From: Streptomyces sp. B21-083
GTDB taxonomy: Bacteria > Actinomycetota > Actinomycetes > Streptomycetales > Streptomycetaceae
Direction: 5' to 3'
Assembly (NCBI RefSeq): GCF_036898825.1
Contig: NZ_JARUND010000003.1
Location: 1-64,000, forward strand
DNA length: 64,000 bases
The notes under the pieces were generated by a model. It saw only the letters and a list, made by a program, of their open reading frames with translations. It did not search any database and was not told the origin of the DNA. Below are positions 1 through 8,732 of the stretch, piece after piece; positions within the stretch are counted from its first letter, which is position 1; each line of letters starts with the position of its first letter. The translations under genes were made by a program, and so were the position numbers.

Positions 1-826
1 AGGTAACCCGTGGGCAAGCGAGATGCTGTCGTTTGAGGACCCCAAGGACATCGATGCCAGCGTCGCCGCCGAGGCACTGGCAAGACTCACGACACCACTC
101 AATCACGCGAATGGTGTCTATTCTGTTGGGACGAACGCGATCGGCGACTCGCTTCTCGTACGTCATCTCTCTTCAGGCGCGATCGATCCGGCCGTCATTG
201 AGCTCCTAGCACGGGCTGATGACCCTCATGTCTGCTCAAGCGATAGAGGAGAATATCTGCTCGCCGCTGCCAACCTTAGTCCCCATATCGACGATTCCAA
301 GCAAGGAGAATACTTCGAGGCTGCGATACGGCTGGCTACGTCCCCCACGCCGTCAGACCACGACAAACTCAATGGGCAGTTCATGCATAAACTCGGGGGA
401 TTTCGTATTAATGGAACGCCACGTGACAGTCGCGGTCAAGCAGTCATGCTTGCCGCCATGCTCGCGACAGATACCGCTCAACGCAATTGGGTAAGACGCC
501 TCGTATATTCGCTGCTGGGCGAGGAATCTGATTACTGGCCGACCCGGGCTCTACAGCGGCTCGGCGACACGGTCAAGGACGATCTCGCCTTTCTTGCCAG
601 CCAAGGATGGGCAATCCGTAGCCTTGCGGCAACCTTGTGGGTCGATCATGGGGAACCAGAACATCTGGGCCGTCGCCTGGCCGCTGATCCCGACGTGCGC
701 GTCCGCCGCGCTCTCGCCCGCGCATTGAATCAGAGAACTGACACGTCCTATCCGTCTGTGCGCGAGCAGTTGGCTGCGGACCCGGCTTACAGCGTCAGAT
801 CAACTCTCGGCGCTTCTCCGATTTAG
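1..826 (+). CDS. HEAT-like repeat protein, probably 5'-partial
   Basis: The frame is open from base 2 with no stop, so the ATG at 23 may be internal and the gene probably starts outside the window. The visible 267 residues are mainly helical, and the C-terminal part repeats units of the kind RRLAADPDVRVRRALA and QLAADPAYSVRSTLG, which is typical of degenerate HEAT-like scaffolds. I see no catalytic motif, signal peptide or membrane segment. Third positions are less G/C-rich than in the core genes to the right, which suits acquired DNA. It ends tail to tail, 98 bp from the lanthipeptide operon. A binding or scaffold role is inferred only from the fold; the real function is unknown. Confidence 0.6.
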   Translation, partial: GNPWASEMLSFEDPKDIDASVAAEALARLTTPLNHANGVYSVGTNAIGDSLLVRHLSSGAIDPAVIELLARADDPHVCSSDRGEYLLAAANLSPHIDDSKQGEYFEAAIRLATSPTPSDHDKLNGQFMHKLGGFRINGTPRDSRGQAVMLAAMLATDTAQRNWVRRLVYSLLGEESDYWPTRALQRLGDTVKDDLAFLASQGWAIRSLAATLWVDHGEPEHLGRRLAADPDVRVRRALARALNQRTDTSYPSVREQLAADPAYSVRSTLGASPI

Positions 827-924
827 CCACCTGCCAGGGAGACACCCGCATAAGAGGCTCTATTGACGCGTGGTCCGCCAGAGGACGCGGACGACGTGGC
901 GTTGGCGTCTGCTAGCGATCGAGG

Positions 925-1902
925 CTAGCTTCCGAGGATGGCCTCCCGTGCCGCTCGTGACCAGATGGCCTGCTGACGCTTGGTGAAGCCCATGCGGTTC
1001 CAGTGGAACAGGATGTGGCGGGTGAGGATGCCGCGTGTGCCGAGGCCGAGCCGGCCTTCGCGGCCGGCGTTTCCGAGGGCCTGGCCGCCGCGCTCCACCG
1101 CGTCGGCCCACTCAGCGAGGGGAGCCAGGGGGTTGCCCTTGGTGAAGGCAGGCGCGGTGTTGGCCGTCAGGAGTTTGCGCACCGTGCCGATCACGGCGGT
1201 CACGCGCTCCGGTGGAACGTCGTCGGGGAGAGGGCGCTTGGCTTCAACGCGCGCCCATACGTCGCCCTGCTCGCTCCATTCCTGGTCGGCGGCGCGCAGG
1301 AACAGGCTGGTGATGATCAGCGAGGTGGCCTTCGCGTCGAGCGGAATGCTGTCCTCGACCGCCAGACCATGCAGGTAGTCGAGAACTCCCACGCTGTCCG
1401 AGTGGAACAAGGCGTGGGCGATCCTCATCCCGTCGGCTCCGCCGAAGGCCACCGTCTCGGCCTCATACGGCGACGGCCACCAGCGTTTCACCACGCCCCA
1501 CGAGACCGCGCTGTCGAGAGCTCCATGGATGGGTTCCGTTGCGCACTCGTCCAGCGACTGCGGGCCGGGAGCGACGCGGAGACGCCAGCAGGGGAACTTG
1601 CGGACGAACCACCAGGCGCCGATGACCCCAACGTCGGAGGCTTCGCGTAGAGACGGCAGTAAGTAGGCGAGGAAGGCGTGTTGGGCGGTCGGGTAGTCGG
1701 TGAACTCGATGTTCACCTGCTGCCAGTCGGGGGTCGTCGACCGTGCGTCGAGTGCCGCCAGTCCAGCGGACCGGTACAACTCGACGGCCTCGACCAGGTG
1801 TTCCGGTGACAAGTGCAGCCGAGCGGAAATCGTCTCGACTGGCGTGCCGGCCAAGACGGCGTGGACGGCTCGTTCTGCCGTTCTGCTGTCGTGCAGGTCC
1901 AC
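925..1902 (-). CDS. Stand-alone SpaB_C / thiopeptide-type biosynthesis protein
   Basis: This 325-residue protein resembles the C-terminal elimination domain of class I LanB dehydratases (SpaB_C, 'thiopeptide-type bacteriocin biosynthesis' family). From about residue 60 it carries the family pattern: WQQVNIEF, then AWWFVRKFPCWRLRV, and a C-terminal SLFLRAADQEW and LFHWNRMG segment. Residues 1-55 look like a small helical domain. It is the last gene of the lanthipeptide operon, 24 bp after lanC. The full-length LanB upstream already has its own copy of this domain, so this protein is extra. Relatives act in glutamate elimination or, in thiopeptides, in ring-forming cycloaddition. A second tailoring step or assistance to LanB is inferred. 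Confidence 0.85.
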   Translation of the reverse strand: MDLHDSRTAERAVHAVLAGTPVETISARLHLSPEHLVEAVELYRSAGLAALDARSTTPDWQQVNIEFTDYPTAQHAFLAYLLPSLREASDVGVIGAWWFVRKFPCWRLRVAPGPQSLDECATEPIHGALDSAVSWGVVKRWWPSPYEAETVAFGGADGMRIAHALFHSDSVGVLDYLHGLAVEDSIPLDAKATSLIITSLFLRAADQEWSEQGDVWARVEAKRPLPDDVPPERVTAVIGTVRKLLTANTAPAFTKGNPLAPLAEWADAVERGGQALGNAGREGRLGLGTRGILTRHILFHWNRMGFTKRQQAIWSRAAREAILGS

Positions 1903-1926
1903 GTCTTCCTCCTTTCTGGGCCTCTG

Positions 1927-3090
1927 TCAGACGAGGAGCAGGCAGACATCCCAGTCGCTGGCCGGTGCCTTGTCGGCTTCGATGCCCTGGAAGGCGAGTG
2001 CTGCTCCGGCCGCGCCTTCGAGGAACCCGGCTTCCGTCGGTGTCTCGGCGGCGAGGAAGCGTTCGGTGAGATGCGCCAGGAAGTTGGTGAAAGTGGCAGG
2101 CTCGTCGGCATCCTGGGCGACGCGCTGAACTACCCGTATGAGGCCGCCGATGCCGTGGCACAAGCCCCGAGCGGTGAGTTGATCGAGTTGGAGAGGGTCG
2201 GCCAGGCAGTCCAGGAGGGCTCGTTCGGCCATGCGTTTGCGGTCGGTGTCGCCAAGGGCGAGGGCAGCGAGTTGCTGGGCGCGGGTGAGGCCGGGGGTGC
2301 CGTAGCACCATGATGGTGCGGTCGGGTGCATGGAGCTCTCGGTGGTGTCGGTGGTCCAGCGCGGCCATCGGGTGCCCCGGTGGTCGTCGACGCGTATCTG
2401 GTCCAGCCAGCGGCAGATGCGCAGCATCGCCTCCTGGTGGCCGGGCAGAGTGATGCCGCGCAGGTGGGCCAGCGCGAGGAGGGCCAGGGGTCCGGTGATG
2501 CCGTGGGCCAGCCCAGCGTTGGCGTGGCCGTCGAGGGTGGATGTGCCGACGTTGACGGGGTTGTGACCCACCCACCAGCCGGGCCGTGGGCATCCGTCGG
2601 GGCCGGGGAGCGGCTCGGTCAGGCGGACCAGGTATTCCAGGACGCTCTTAAGTTCGGGGCCGTCGGGGGTGCGGCGCAGGAGGAGGGCTCCGAGGCCGGT
2701 GAGGCCGCGCAATAGGTCGTACTCGGCGAAGCTGGTGGGTTGGCCCTGATCGATACGGGTGTGGGCGGCCTCCAGGCGGCTTCGGGTGTGCGTTGCCACG
2801 ATGTGGTCGAGGGTGTTGAGGGCGCCGGTGTATTGGTTGCTGTCGGCGGCGGTCAGGTGCAGGACGTACGCCATCGCGGGTGCGCCGAGGAACAGGCCCG
2901 CTTTGTCGCCGTAGATCAGTGGGCCGACGGCGGCGAGTCGACGGTGGACGGCCTGCCACGATCCACGGCCCTCGCGGGCGTGTTCGACGTGGAGCAGGGT
3001 GATGCCGAGGGGGCCGTGGGCGAGGGACTGCCGCAAGGCAGTGTCCTGCTCGCGGACGGGGACGGGGACGGGGCTGGCGCTGGTAGTCAC
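1927..3090 (-). CDS. lanC: Lanthionine synthetase C family cyclase (LanC)
   Basis: LanC enzymes add cysteine thiols to dehydrated Ser/Thr residues to form lanthionine rings. The 387-residue length fits the family. The zinc-site motifs are visible: Cys262 in SWCYGTPG, and Cys311-His312 in LCHGIGG, so the metal centre is intact. GHANAGLAHGITGPLALLALA is split by the usual glycine-rich helical-barrel repeats. The start at 3090 overlaps the lanB stop by four bases (ATGA), which implies translational coupling and matched amounts of the two enzymes. Cytosolic; substrate is the precursor encoded at 6207-6398. Confidence 0.93.
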   Translation of the reverse strand: MTTSASPVPVPVREQDTALRQSLAHGPLGITLLHVEHAREGRGSWQAVHRRLAAVGPLIYGDKAGLFLGAPAMAYVLHLTAADSNQYTGALNTLDHIVATHTRSRLEAAHTRIDQGQPTSFAEYDLLRGLTGLGALLLRRTPDGPELKSVLEYLVRLTEPLPGPDGCPRPGWWVGHNPVNVGTSTLDGHANAGLAHGITGPLALLALAHLRGITLPGHQEAMLRICRWLDQIRVDDHRGTRWPRWTTDTTESSMHPTAPSWCYGTPGLTRAQQLAALALGDTDRKRMAERALLDCLADPLQLDQLTARGLCHGIGGLIRVVQRVAQDADEPATFTNFLAHLTERFLAAETPTEAGFLEGAAGAALAFQGIEADKAPASDWDVCLLLV

Positions 3091-6000
3091 CGTGGTGCTC
3101 CTTCGGCGCGGGCGCTCCAGGACAGGGCGGCGGCGCGGGCCAGGCGGCGGCAGACGGTCTCGTTGTCGGGATCGATGCCGGCTGTCCGGTTGTGGTGCAT
3201 GTGGAGCAGAGACGGCAGTACGTCGGTGGGTTCGATTCCGTGGTTGGCGAGGGCGGTGCGGTACATCTCCAGTGCGGCGCGGCGACTAGCCCAGGCGGTG
3301 ACGACGTGTTCGCCGCCTGGAAGGGCTCGCATCGCGGCGAAGTCGCTGTCAGGGGCGGTCAGTTGTATGGCCAGTGCCTGGAGTTCACGCGAAGGCGTCT
3401 CGCCTTGCCCCTTGAGCAGGTGCTCGGTCAGCCAGCGGCGCCCAGCCGCCGGGCTGCCGGTGAACGTGGCGGCGATGTCCGCGAAGCTGGCGGCGGTGAC
3501 AGCCGGCTGCAGCCGGGGAAGTAGGCCGAGCGTCCATTGGGCGATCGCGGCGGCAGAGTCGGCGGCGAAGGCGCTCTCGGCGGCGGCCAGAGTGTCGCCG
3601 GTGCCGTAGCGGCCGGTCTCAGGTTCGTCGGTGTCCCACTGAATGCTGCGTAGCAGTCCGGTGTTGCGGAGTTCTGCCGCCCAGGCTCCGACGTGGTGCG
3701 CGGCGGTGCCGAAGGCATCGGGGGCTGGCAGTCGGAGGCGTAGACGCAGGTGGGTGTCCGGATCGCTGTAGCGCGTGTACCACCACAACGGCTCGCTGCC
3801 TGCCCAGTCCTGGAACAGACCGGGCAGGTGCATGGTCAGGATCTCCGGGACGCGTTCGGGGTGGCAGTAGATCTTCAGGTACGCCCATGGAGAGGTGCCC
3901 GGCAGGCGTCCGCTGTCGCGCCGTACGACCGCAGTCGTACGGGGTGGGCGGACTGCGGGTGGGAGGCTGGAGGCGAACGGCATGGTGATTTCGTGGGCGT
4001 GGCCGAGCCAGCCGTATGCCGCGTCCTCGGGTGCTTCGTGCAGTATCGCGGTGCCCGTGCTCTCCAACTCCATGTGCAAGAGGTGTTGGTGGGTGGGGTG
4101 GTCGAGGTCGAGGCGGAGGCGCCGGTCGTCGGAGCCGAGGAAGACGGTGCGGGTTACGCCGTAGCGGCAGCGCCAGTTGGTGAGGCTGCGTAGCCGGCCG
4201 GGATGGTCGTTGTCGCCGAGGTCGCTCAGTCGCAGGCGCCAGCAGGCGGGCGAGAGGATGGTGCGGCCGGTGCGGACTTCGGGCAGGAAGGGCAGTCGGG
4301 CGGCGGCTCCCCAGGCGAAGGGGGTCAGCACGGCTGTGTGAGAGCGGTGCACCTCGGTGACGAAGCGGACCAACGGATGGGTGGCGTTGGTGAGTTCGAC
4401 CGCGTTCATCACCGACGGCTCGATGAGTTTGCCGGTGGACAGTGAAGCCAGGTAGAGGCGCTTCGAGTCCGCGGTCACCGCGAGATCGTCCAGGTCAAGC
4501 GTGGCTGCGGGGTTGTGTTCGCCCAGCGACAGCAGGTGCGGCGTGACGGCGAGGGCGCGGCTGACGTTCTGGATACGGCGGCGCAGCGGCGGGCTGGAGA
4601 CCTGCGCTCGCTCCGCGCCGGCGGTGAGCGTGGGCAGAGCCGCGTACGCGGCCGTCATGCGGTGGCGGTCGGTTGACTCCAGCATGGCCAGGAACCGGCC
4701 TGTAGTCGTGCCCGCCGCCTGAGACAGGCCCGCGACACTCAGCGTGAACTGCCCCTGCCGCAAGGCATCCAGGGAGGTGGCAAGCACGGAGAAGCACAGC
4801 TCGACATGGGCGGGGACCTGAGTGGCCTCGTCGACGGCGAGCGCGGCAAGATCCTCCTCCGTCAGGACCACCTCGCGTACCTGGTTCGCCGCCGCGTCTT
4901 GGGCGAGGGCCAGGAGGTGTTCGTCCCGGCGGGTTGTGCCCTGGACGGGTCGCTTGAGGACGGAGCCGCGGTAACCCGCCGGAAAACCGAGGCCGATGTC
5001 GGGATCAGTGAGGTCGCGGACCGGGACGAGGGCGCCCATGCTGTAGCGCTCCAGGAAACGTGCGCGGTAGTCCTGCCAGGCCGGGGGTCCAGCCGGGAAC
5101 GGCGAGAGGCGGGCCATGACTTGAAGGGCGTGTTCTGCTTCTCGGGTGACCTCGGCGGGCAGAACGACATCGCAGCCGGGCAGCAGATTCACCACCAGGG
5201 TCCGCTCGGTGACACCGGTCAGGGCTGTCATGCGCAGGGTGGCCTCGGTGCGTAGAGCCCGCTGTTCGGCGGTCGGCGCATGGTTGTGCCGGATCAGAAG
5301 CTGATGGATCTGCCGGAGGTGCCCAGCCGTTGCTGCTGCTTGAGGTTCGGTGCTGACGACTGGCAGTTCGGCCACCAGGTGCCCAAGGGCGTCGTCACAG
5401 GTCATGGGCGCCCGCAGGCTGGTGATGAGGATCTGGTGTGCGACGAGGCCACGAACCATGTCCTCGATCACCGACGTGGGCGTGTCGGGATAGCCGCCGT
5501 GCAGTTTGGCGACGATGTCGTCGACCGTGATCGGCGAACGGGCCAGTTCAAGGACTGCCTCGGCAGCGGGGGTGCGGCGCAGGGTGACCTCGGCTGGGCC
5601 GTCCTTGCCCAGCTGATGCGGTACGGCGATCCGGGTGCCCCGGACGATGCAGGTGGGATCGGCGATCACGGGCAGACGCCGCAGCAGATCGGGGTTCTGC
5701 TCCAGGGCGGTGACGATCTCGGTAAGCCAATCGGCGTCCGCTCGGGCGAAAGCCCGGTGCTCGGTGCCCCATCGGACCTTGGCATGGTTCCCGAGGTGTA
5801 CGGGCGCGGGGCCGGCGAACAGGCCGAAGGGAGTGGCACGGTGCTGCATCCGAAGCAGGTACCGCACCAGCGAGATGACCGTGCGCCGGATGGTTCGGGG
5901 CCGCTGGCTACGGTCGTCGAGCACGCCGTGCACGGCCTCCACCAGAAGAGGGCTGGCGACCTCGATGGCAGCCGCCGTGACATCGTCCGTCCAGACCTTG

Positions 6001-6128
6001 CCGATCCACTCCCGCCAGTGCTCCACCTCGCCGGAGGAAGTGACGTCCAGGTCAGGCCAGGGAGGCACCTGGGCTACCAGCGGCCGGGCGGCTGCTCTGA
6101 TCAGAATCGCGTCAACGGCCTTGTACAT
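3087..6128 (-). CDS. lanB: Class I lantibiotic dehydratase (LanB), full length
   Basis: LanB enzymes activate Ser/Thr of the precursor by transfer of glutamate from glutamyl-tRNA and then eliminate it, giving Dha/Dhb. The 1013-residue protein has both expected parts: the glutamylation region over roughly residues 20-690 and a SpaB_C-type elimination domain from about residue 746, which begins SPWAYLKIYC and contains WWYTRYSDPDTHLRLRL. The ATG start at 6128 lies 78 bp after the precursor gene and the 3' end overlaps lanC. The protein is undivided, unlike the split dehydratases of thiopeptide clusters, which supports a class I lanthipeptide product. Confidence 0.95.
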   Translation of the reverse strand: MYKAVDAILIRAAARPLVAQVPPWPDLDVTSSGEVEHWREWIGKVWTDDVTAAAIEVASPLLVEAVHGVLDDRSQRPRTIRRTVISLVRYLLRMQHRATPFGLFAGPAPVHLGNHAKVRWGTEHRAFARADADWLTEIVTALEQNPDLLRRLPVIADPTCIVRGTRIAVPHQLGKDGPAEVTLRRTPAAEAVLELARSPITVDDIVAKLHGGYPDTPTSVIEDMVRGLVAHQILITSLRAPMTCDDALGHLVAELPVVSTEPQAAATAGHLRQIHQLLIRHNHAPTAEQRALRTEATLRMTALTGVTERTLVVNLLPGCDVVLPAEVTREAEHALQVMARLSPFPAGPPAWQDYRARFLERYSMGALVPVRDLTDPDIGLGFPAGYRGSVLKRPVQGTTRRDEHLLALAQDAAANQVREVVLTEEDLAALAVDEATQVPAHVELCFSVLATSLDALRQGQFTLSVAGLSQAAGTTTGRFLAMLESTDRHRMTAAYAALPTLTAGAERAQVSSPPLRRRIQNVSRALAVTPHLLSLGEHNPAATLDLDDLAVTADSKRLYLASLSTGKLIEPSVMNAVELTNATHPLVRFVTEVHRSHTAVLTPFAWGAAARLPFLPEVRTGRTILSPACWRLRLSDLGDNDHPGRLRSLTNWRCRYGVTRTVFLGSDDRRLRLDLDHPTHQHLLHMELESTGTAILHEAPEDAAYGWLGHAHEITMPFASSLPPAVRPPRTTAVVRRDSGRLPGTSPWAYLKIYCHPERVPEILTMHLPGLFQDWAGSEPLWWYTRYSDPDTHLRLRLRLPAPDAFGTAAHHVGAWAAELRNTGLLRSIQWDTDEPETGRYGTGDTLAAAESAFAADSAAAIAQWTLGLLPRLQPAVTAASFADIAATFTGSPAAGRRWLTEHLLKGQGETPSRELQALAIQLTAPDSDFAAMRALPGGEHVVTAWASRRAALEMYRTALANHGIEPTDVLPSLLHMHHNRTAGIDPDNETVCRRLARAAALSWSARAEGAPR

Positions 6129-6206
6129 CCCCGTGGCTCCTTCGTCCGTCGTCCTGGGCGGTGCGGGGCCAGGCCGAGGACTTCGGCCCGGCCCCGCACC
6201 GGTTGG

Positions 6207-6398
6207 TCAGCCTCCGATGCAGGTGCTGTTGGAGCAGGCGGACTGACAGGTCGCCCCGCAGCCGTCGCCGGTGTCATTCAGAAGACCCGGCACGACCGGG
6301 GCGGACGCGATGGTCTCGATGTTGAGGTCGAAGTCCGTGTCGGCGGCGGCCGTGTAGTCCGTGGCGGCCTTGAGCGTGGTGCTGCCCTGCTGTGCCAT
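6207..6398 (-). CDS. lanA: FxLD-family class I lanthipeptide precursor
   Basis: A 63-residue peptide lies between the methyltransferase and lanB. The leader carries FDLN at residues 23-26, matching the FxLD/FNLD motif recognised by class I LanB, although the last position is Asn instead of Asp. The C-terminal part, from about residue 41 (NDTGDGCGATCQSAC then SNSTCIGG), has Cys47, 51, 55 and 60 and six Ser/Thr, enough for up to four rings. An Asp-Gly pair (45-46) lies between Thr43 and Cys47, inside a plausible ring, and is the natural candidate for LanSA-directed isoaspartate formation. A strong AGGAGGAA ribosome site precedes the ATG. The exact leader cleavage point cannot be read from the sequence. 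Confidence 0.92.
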   Translation of the reverse strand: MAQQGSTTLKAATDYTAAADTDFDLNIETIASAPVVPGLLNDTGDGCGATCQSACSNSTCIGG

Positions 6399-6465
6399 CT
6401 CGAATTCCTCCTGTAGAGCTGGGTGGGATGTGTGTTGCTGTCCTGGCCGGTGGGCGCTGTTGCCG

Positions 6466-7713
6466 CTACGGCCAGGTGATCAGGACCCGCGTATGGGGCC
6501 GGTCGATGACCCGGCCCTCGGGAAGCTGGCTGTCCGGCGTGGACACCGGGTAGATCTCGACCTGTGCCCGGTCGCGGCGGTGCTCGCCGTCCCAGACCCG
6601 GATCTCCTCCACCAGGCGCTCGGCGACCTCCTGGCCCTGCGGGCCGTGGCCGATGGCGCCGAGCTCGAATCGGTCCGGGTTGTCGGTACGACGCACGGTG
6701 CGGTAGGCGAAGCTGTCCGCGTCGACGAGCATGGGCACGCCGAGCGGCGAGGCGGAGGCGACCAGGCCGCGTTCGCGGGCCGCCGGGGTCGCGGCCAGGA
6801 GCGGCAGGTTGTCCAGCGCGGTTGTCAGCCACAGGTCCAGGTGCTCGCTGGACTCGTCACCGGCGAGCGTCACTCCGGACCAGGCTTCGACACGAGGGCT
6901 GCGCAGGGCGGCTCGCAGTCCCTCGGCATGGGGCTCGGGGTGGCCGTCCAGCCGCAGCCCGACTTCTTCGCCCTCGGTGTCGTGCAGGAGGACCAGACGG
7001 ACCCGGTTCTCGCCGGCGCCCTGCATGGGCACGAAACCGCACAGTTCGACGCTGTCGCTCACCAGCCGGTCGCTGTGGCGAACGAGCGCGACGGTACGGG
7101 TCATGCCGCGCATCCGCAGGGGTACGACGATCCGGCCGCCGTCGACGAGTTGTTCGGTCCAGGCCGGCGGGATGTCGGCGGCCTGGACGGTGACGATGAC
7201 GCGGTCGTACGGGGCATGCTCGGCCATGCCGTACTCGCCGTCTGCGGTGATGACGCGCACCTGTTGGTCGTAGCCGGTATCGGCCAGGAACTTCTCGGCG
7301 CGTGCGGTGACGTCGGGGTCGATGTCCACGGTGACGACAAGGCCCTCGGGTCCGACGATCTCGGCGAGGTAGGCGGCGTTGACGCCGCCGGAGCCGATCT
7401 CCAGGACCCGCATGCCGGGCCGGATGTCGGCCTGTTCGATCTGCATGGCCTGGATGCGGGCGGCGGACACCGAACTGATGGCCACGCCGTCGGCGTCCTT
7501 CTTCGTGATCGCGGCATTCTCCGCCTGGTACACCGCCGCCATGTCATCGTCGGGGGTGGCCAGATGACGGGGGACCTTGCGGAACGCGGCCACTACGTGC
7601 GGGCTTCGGGCTGCATCGAGCGCGATCAGTTCCCGGACCATCGCGTCCCGCAGCTGCTGATCGGACGCGGGGGCTCCGTCGTCAGGGGTGGTCATGTCGG
7701 GGACGTTGTTCAC
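6466..7713 (-). CDS. lanSA: Methyltransferase, FxLD system (LanSA, PIMT-like)
   Basis: The 415-residue protein has an N-terminal protein-isoaspartate methyltransferase-like domain with SAM motif I at residues 103-110 (VLEIGSGG) and the acidic VTVDIDPD strand after it. A C-terminal extension of about 180 residues is typical of the FxLD-system family. Characterised relatives (the OlvSA type) methylate an Asp side chain in the modified lanthipeptide, which cyclises to aspartimide and opens to isoaspartate. Its place immediately before the precursor gene, and the Asp-Gly in that precursor, fit this role. The GTG at 7713 follows an AAGAGAGAA ribosome site; an ATG at 7695 is an alternative start. 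Confidence 0.92.
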   Translation of the reverse strand: MNNVPDMTTPDDGAPASDQQLRDAMVRELIALDAARSPHVVAAFRKVPRHLATPDDDMAAVYQAENAAITKKDADGVAISSVSAARIQAMQIEQADIRPGMRVLEIGSGGVNAAYLAEIVGPEGLVVTVDIDPDVTARAEKFLADTGYDQQVRVITADGEYGMAEHAPYDRVIVTVQAADIPPAWTEQLVDGGRIVVPLRMRGMTRTVALVRHSDRLVSDSVELCGFVPMQGAGENRVRLVLLHDTEGEEVGLRLDGHPEPHAEGLRAALRSPRVEAWSGVTLAGDESSEHLDLWLTTALDNLPLLAATPAARERGLVASASPLGVPMLVDADSFAYRTVRRTDNPDRFELGAIGHGPQGQEVAERLVEEIRVWDGEHRRDRAQVEIYPVSTPDSQLPEGRVIDRPHTRVLITWP

Positions 7714-7743
7714 GGGTTCTCTCTTTCTCGGCTGTGGAGGTTG

Positions 7744-8211
7744 TCACGACGCGGCCTCCAGGGGCACGGGCTGGTCGACGTGCTTGGTGGCCATGGGACT
7801 CAGCGACCAGCTGCACCACACCCACTTGCCGCGACGGTTCCCCCGCCTGCGGTATCCCCAGCCGTCCGAGAACGCCTCCACCAGCGCTAACCCGCGGCCG
7901 GACTCGTCGTCGGCCGACTCGCGGCGCGGTACCGGAAGGGCGGGAGAGACGTCGGCGACCTCGACGAGGACCGTCTCGTCGCGCTGCTGCAACACCATCA
8001 CGATCGGTCCTGAGGCGTGCTGCAGGGCATTGGTCACGAGCTCTGACGCGACGAGCACCATGTCGTCCGCCAGGTTGTCCAGGCCCCATGTGGCCAGCGT
8101 GTCGTGCACGGTCCTGCGCGCCCTGGACACGGCTTCCGGGCTGGGCTCCAGAGGCGTCGCGAGCGCGCGCAGGATGCGGCCGACCGACGGCCGCGATCCT
8201 GTGGCCGCCAT
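7744..8211 (-). CDS. HATPase_c ATP-binding protein (RsbW/anti-sigma-like)
   Basis: This is a 155-residue GHKL-type ATP-binding protein. The N box (ELVTNALQHA) and a G box (ESGRGLALVEAFSDGWG) are visible, as in the many small anti-sigma-factor-like kinases of Streptomyces. No partner sigma factor or anti-anti-sigma gene is in the window. It is the first recognisable gene of the lanthipeptide operon, 30 bp before lanSA; such genes often accompany FxLD clusters, so a regulatory role is inferred. I chose the second of two adjacent ATGs (8214, 8211) for its better spacing from an AGGTGGGA site. An upstream GTG at 8319 would give 191 residues, but the added part has no family similarity. Confidence 0.8.
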   Translation of the reverse strand: MAATGSRPSVGRILRALATPLEPSPEAVSRARRTVHDTLATWGLDNLADDMVLVASELVTNALQHASGPIVMVLQQRDETVLVEVADVSPALPVPRRESADDESGRGLALVEAFSDGWGYRRRGNRRGKWVWCSWSLSPMATKHVDQPVPLEAAS

Positions 8212-8615
8212 CATTCCCACCTGCGCGATACGTCCTGGACTCGCCGTACGGTCCTCGTACTGCTGCTGGAACGGCTGACATAGGCGTAATCCGCGTCTTC
8301 CCCGGCCGGAGTCGCCCAAGGCTGCACGGGCAGGGGAGTGGAACAGGCCCGGCCACCCGGACGTAGGGGAAGCAGCCGTCTGCCCTGGAGGGCCGGTGGG
8401 GGGCTTTCCTGCATCACGGCGAGACTCCTTGGGAAGGGACGGAGAGGAACGAGCGGGATCTCAACCACCGTGTGCGTTTTCGGCGATGGTTCGTTGCACT
8501 CGGTGACGGCGACCAGAGTGTGCCTGATGTGGATCTCACCGCCATGGCCCAGCAGATAGCGTCCGGCGCTCTTCCGGGTGACAAACGTCGCGCGCGGGTA
8601 GCGTCGAAGTGTCAT
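8211..8615 (-). CDS. Possible small ORF upstream of the HATPase gene
   Basis: A 134-codon frame beginning ATG at 8615 ends with a TGA overlapping the ATG start of the HATPase gene, the arrangement expected of a translationally coupled upstream gene. The first half has reasonable Streptomyces codon use; the second half is rich in Pro/Arg and less convincing. No good ribosome site precedes the ATG, and I recognise no domain. If it is not a gene, the stretch is simply the long leader of the operon. Confidence 0.25.
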   Translation of the reverse strand: MTLRRYPRATFVTRKSAGRYLLGHGGEIHIRHTLVAVTECNEPSPKTHTVVEIPLVPLRPFPRSLAVMQESPPPALQGRRLLPLRPGGRACSTPLPVQPWATPAGEDADYAYVSRSSSSTRTVRRVQDVSRRWE

Positions 8616-8732
8616 CTGAGCCAAGGGCGTTGCGTGCGGAGCAGGTGACGGGATCCCCTGCAGACGAGGGAGCCGCAGGCACAGGGCCGACGGCGGATGG
8701 TCAGTGGTCTTCTTGGCCGAGAGGGGCCGACG
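8616..8732. promoter_or_regulatory. Divergent control region of the lanthipeptide operon and its regulator
   Basis: This is the only non-coding stretch between the leftward biosynthetic operon and the rightward regulator gene, so promoters for both are expected here or within 8212-8615. I could not identify convincing -35/-10 pairs or an operator palindrome by eye. Confidence 0.4.
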
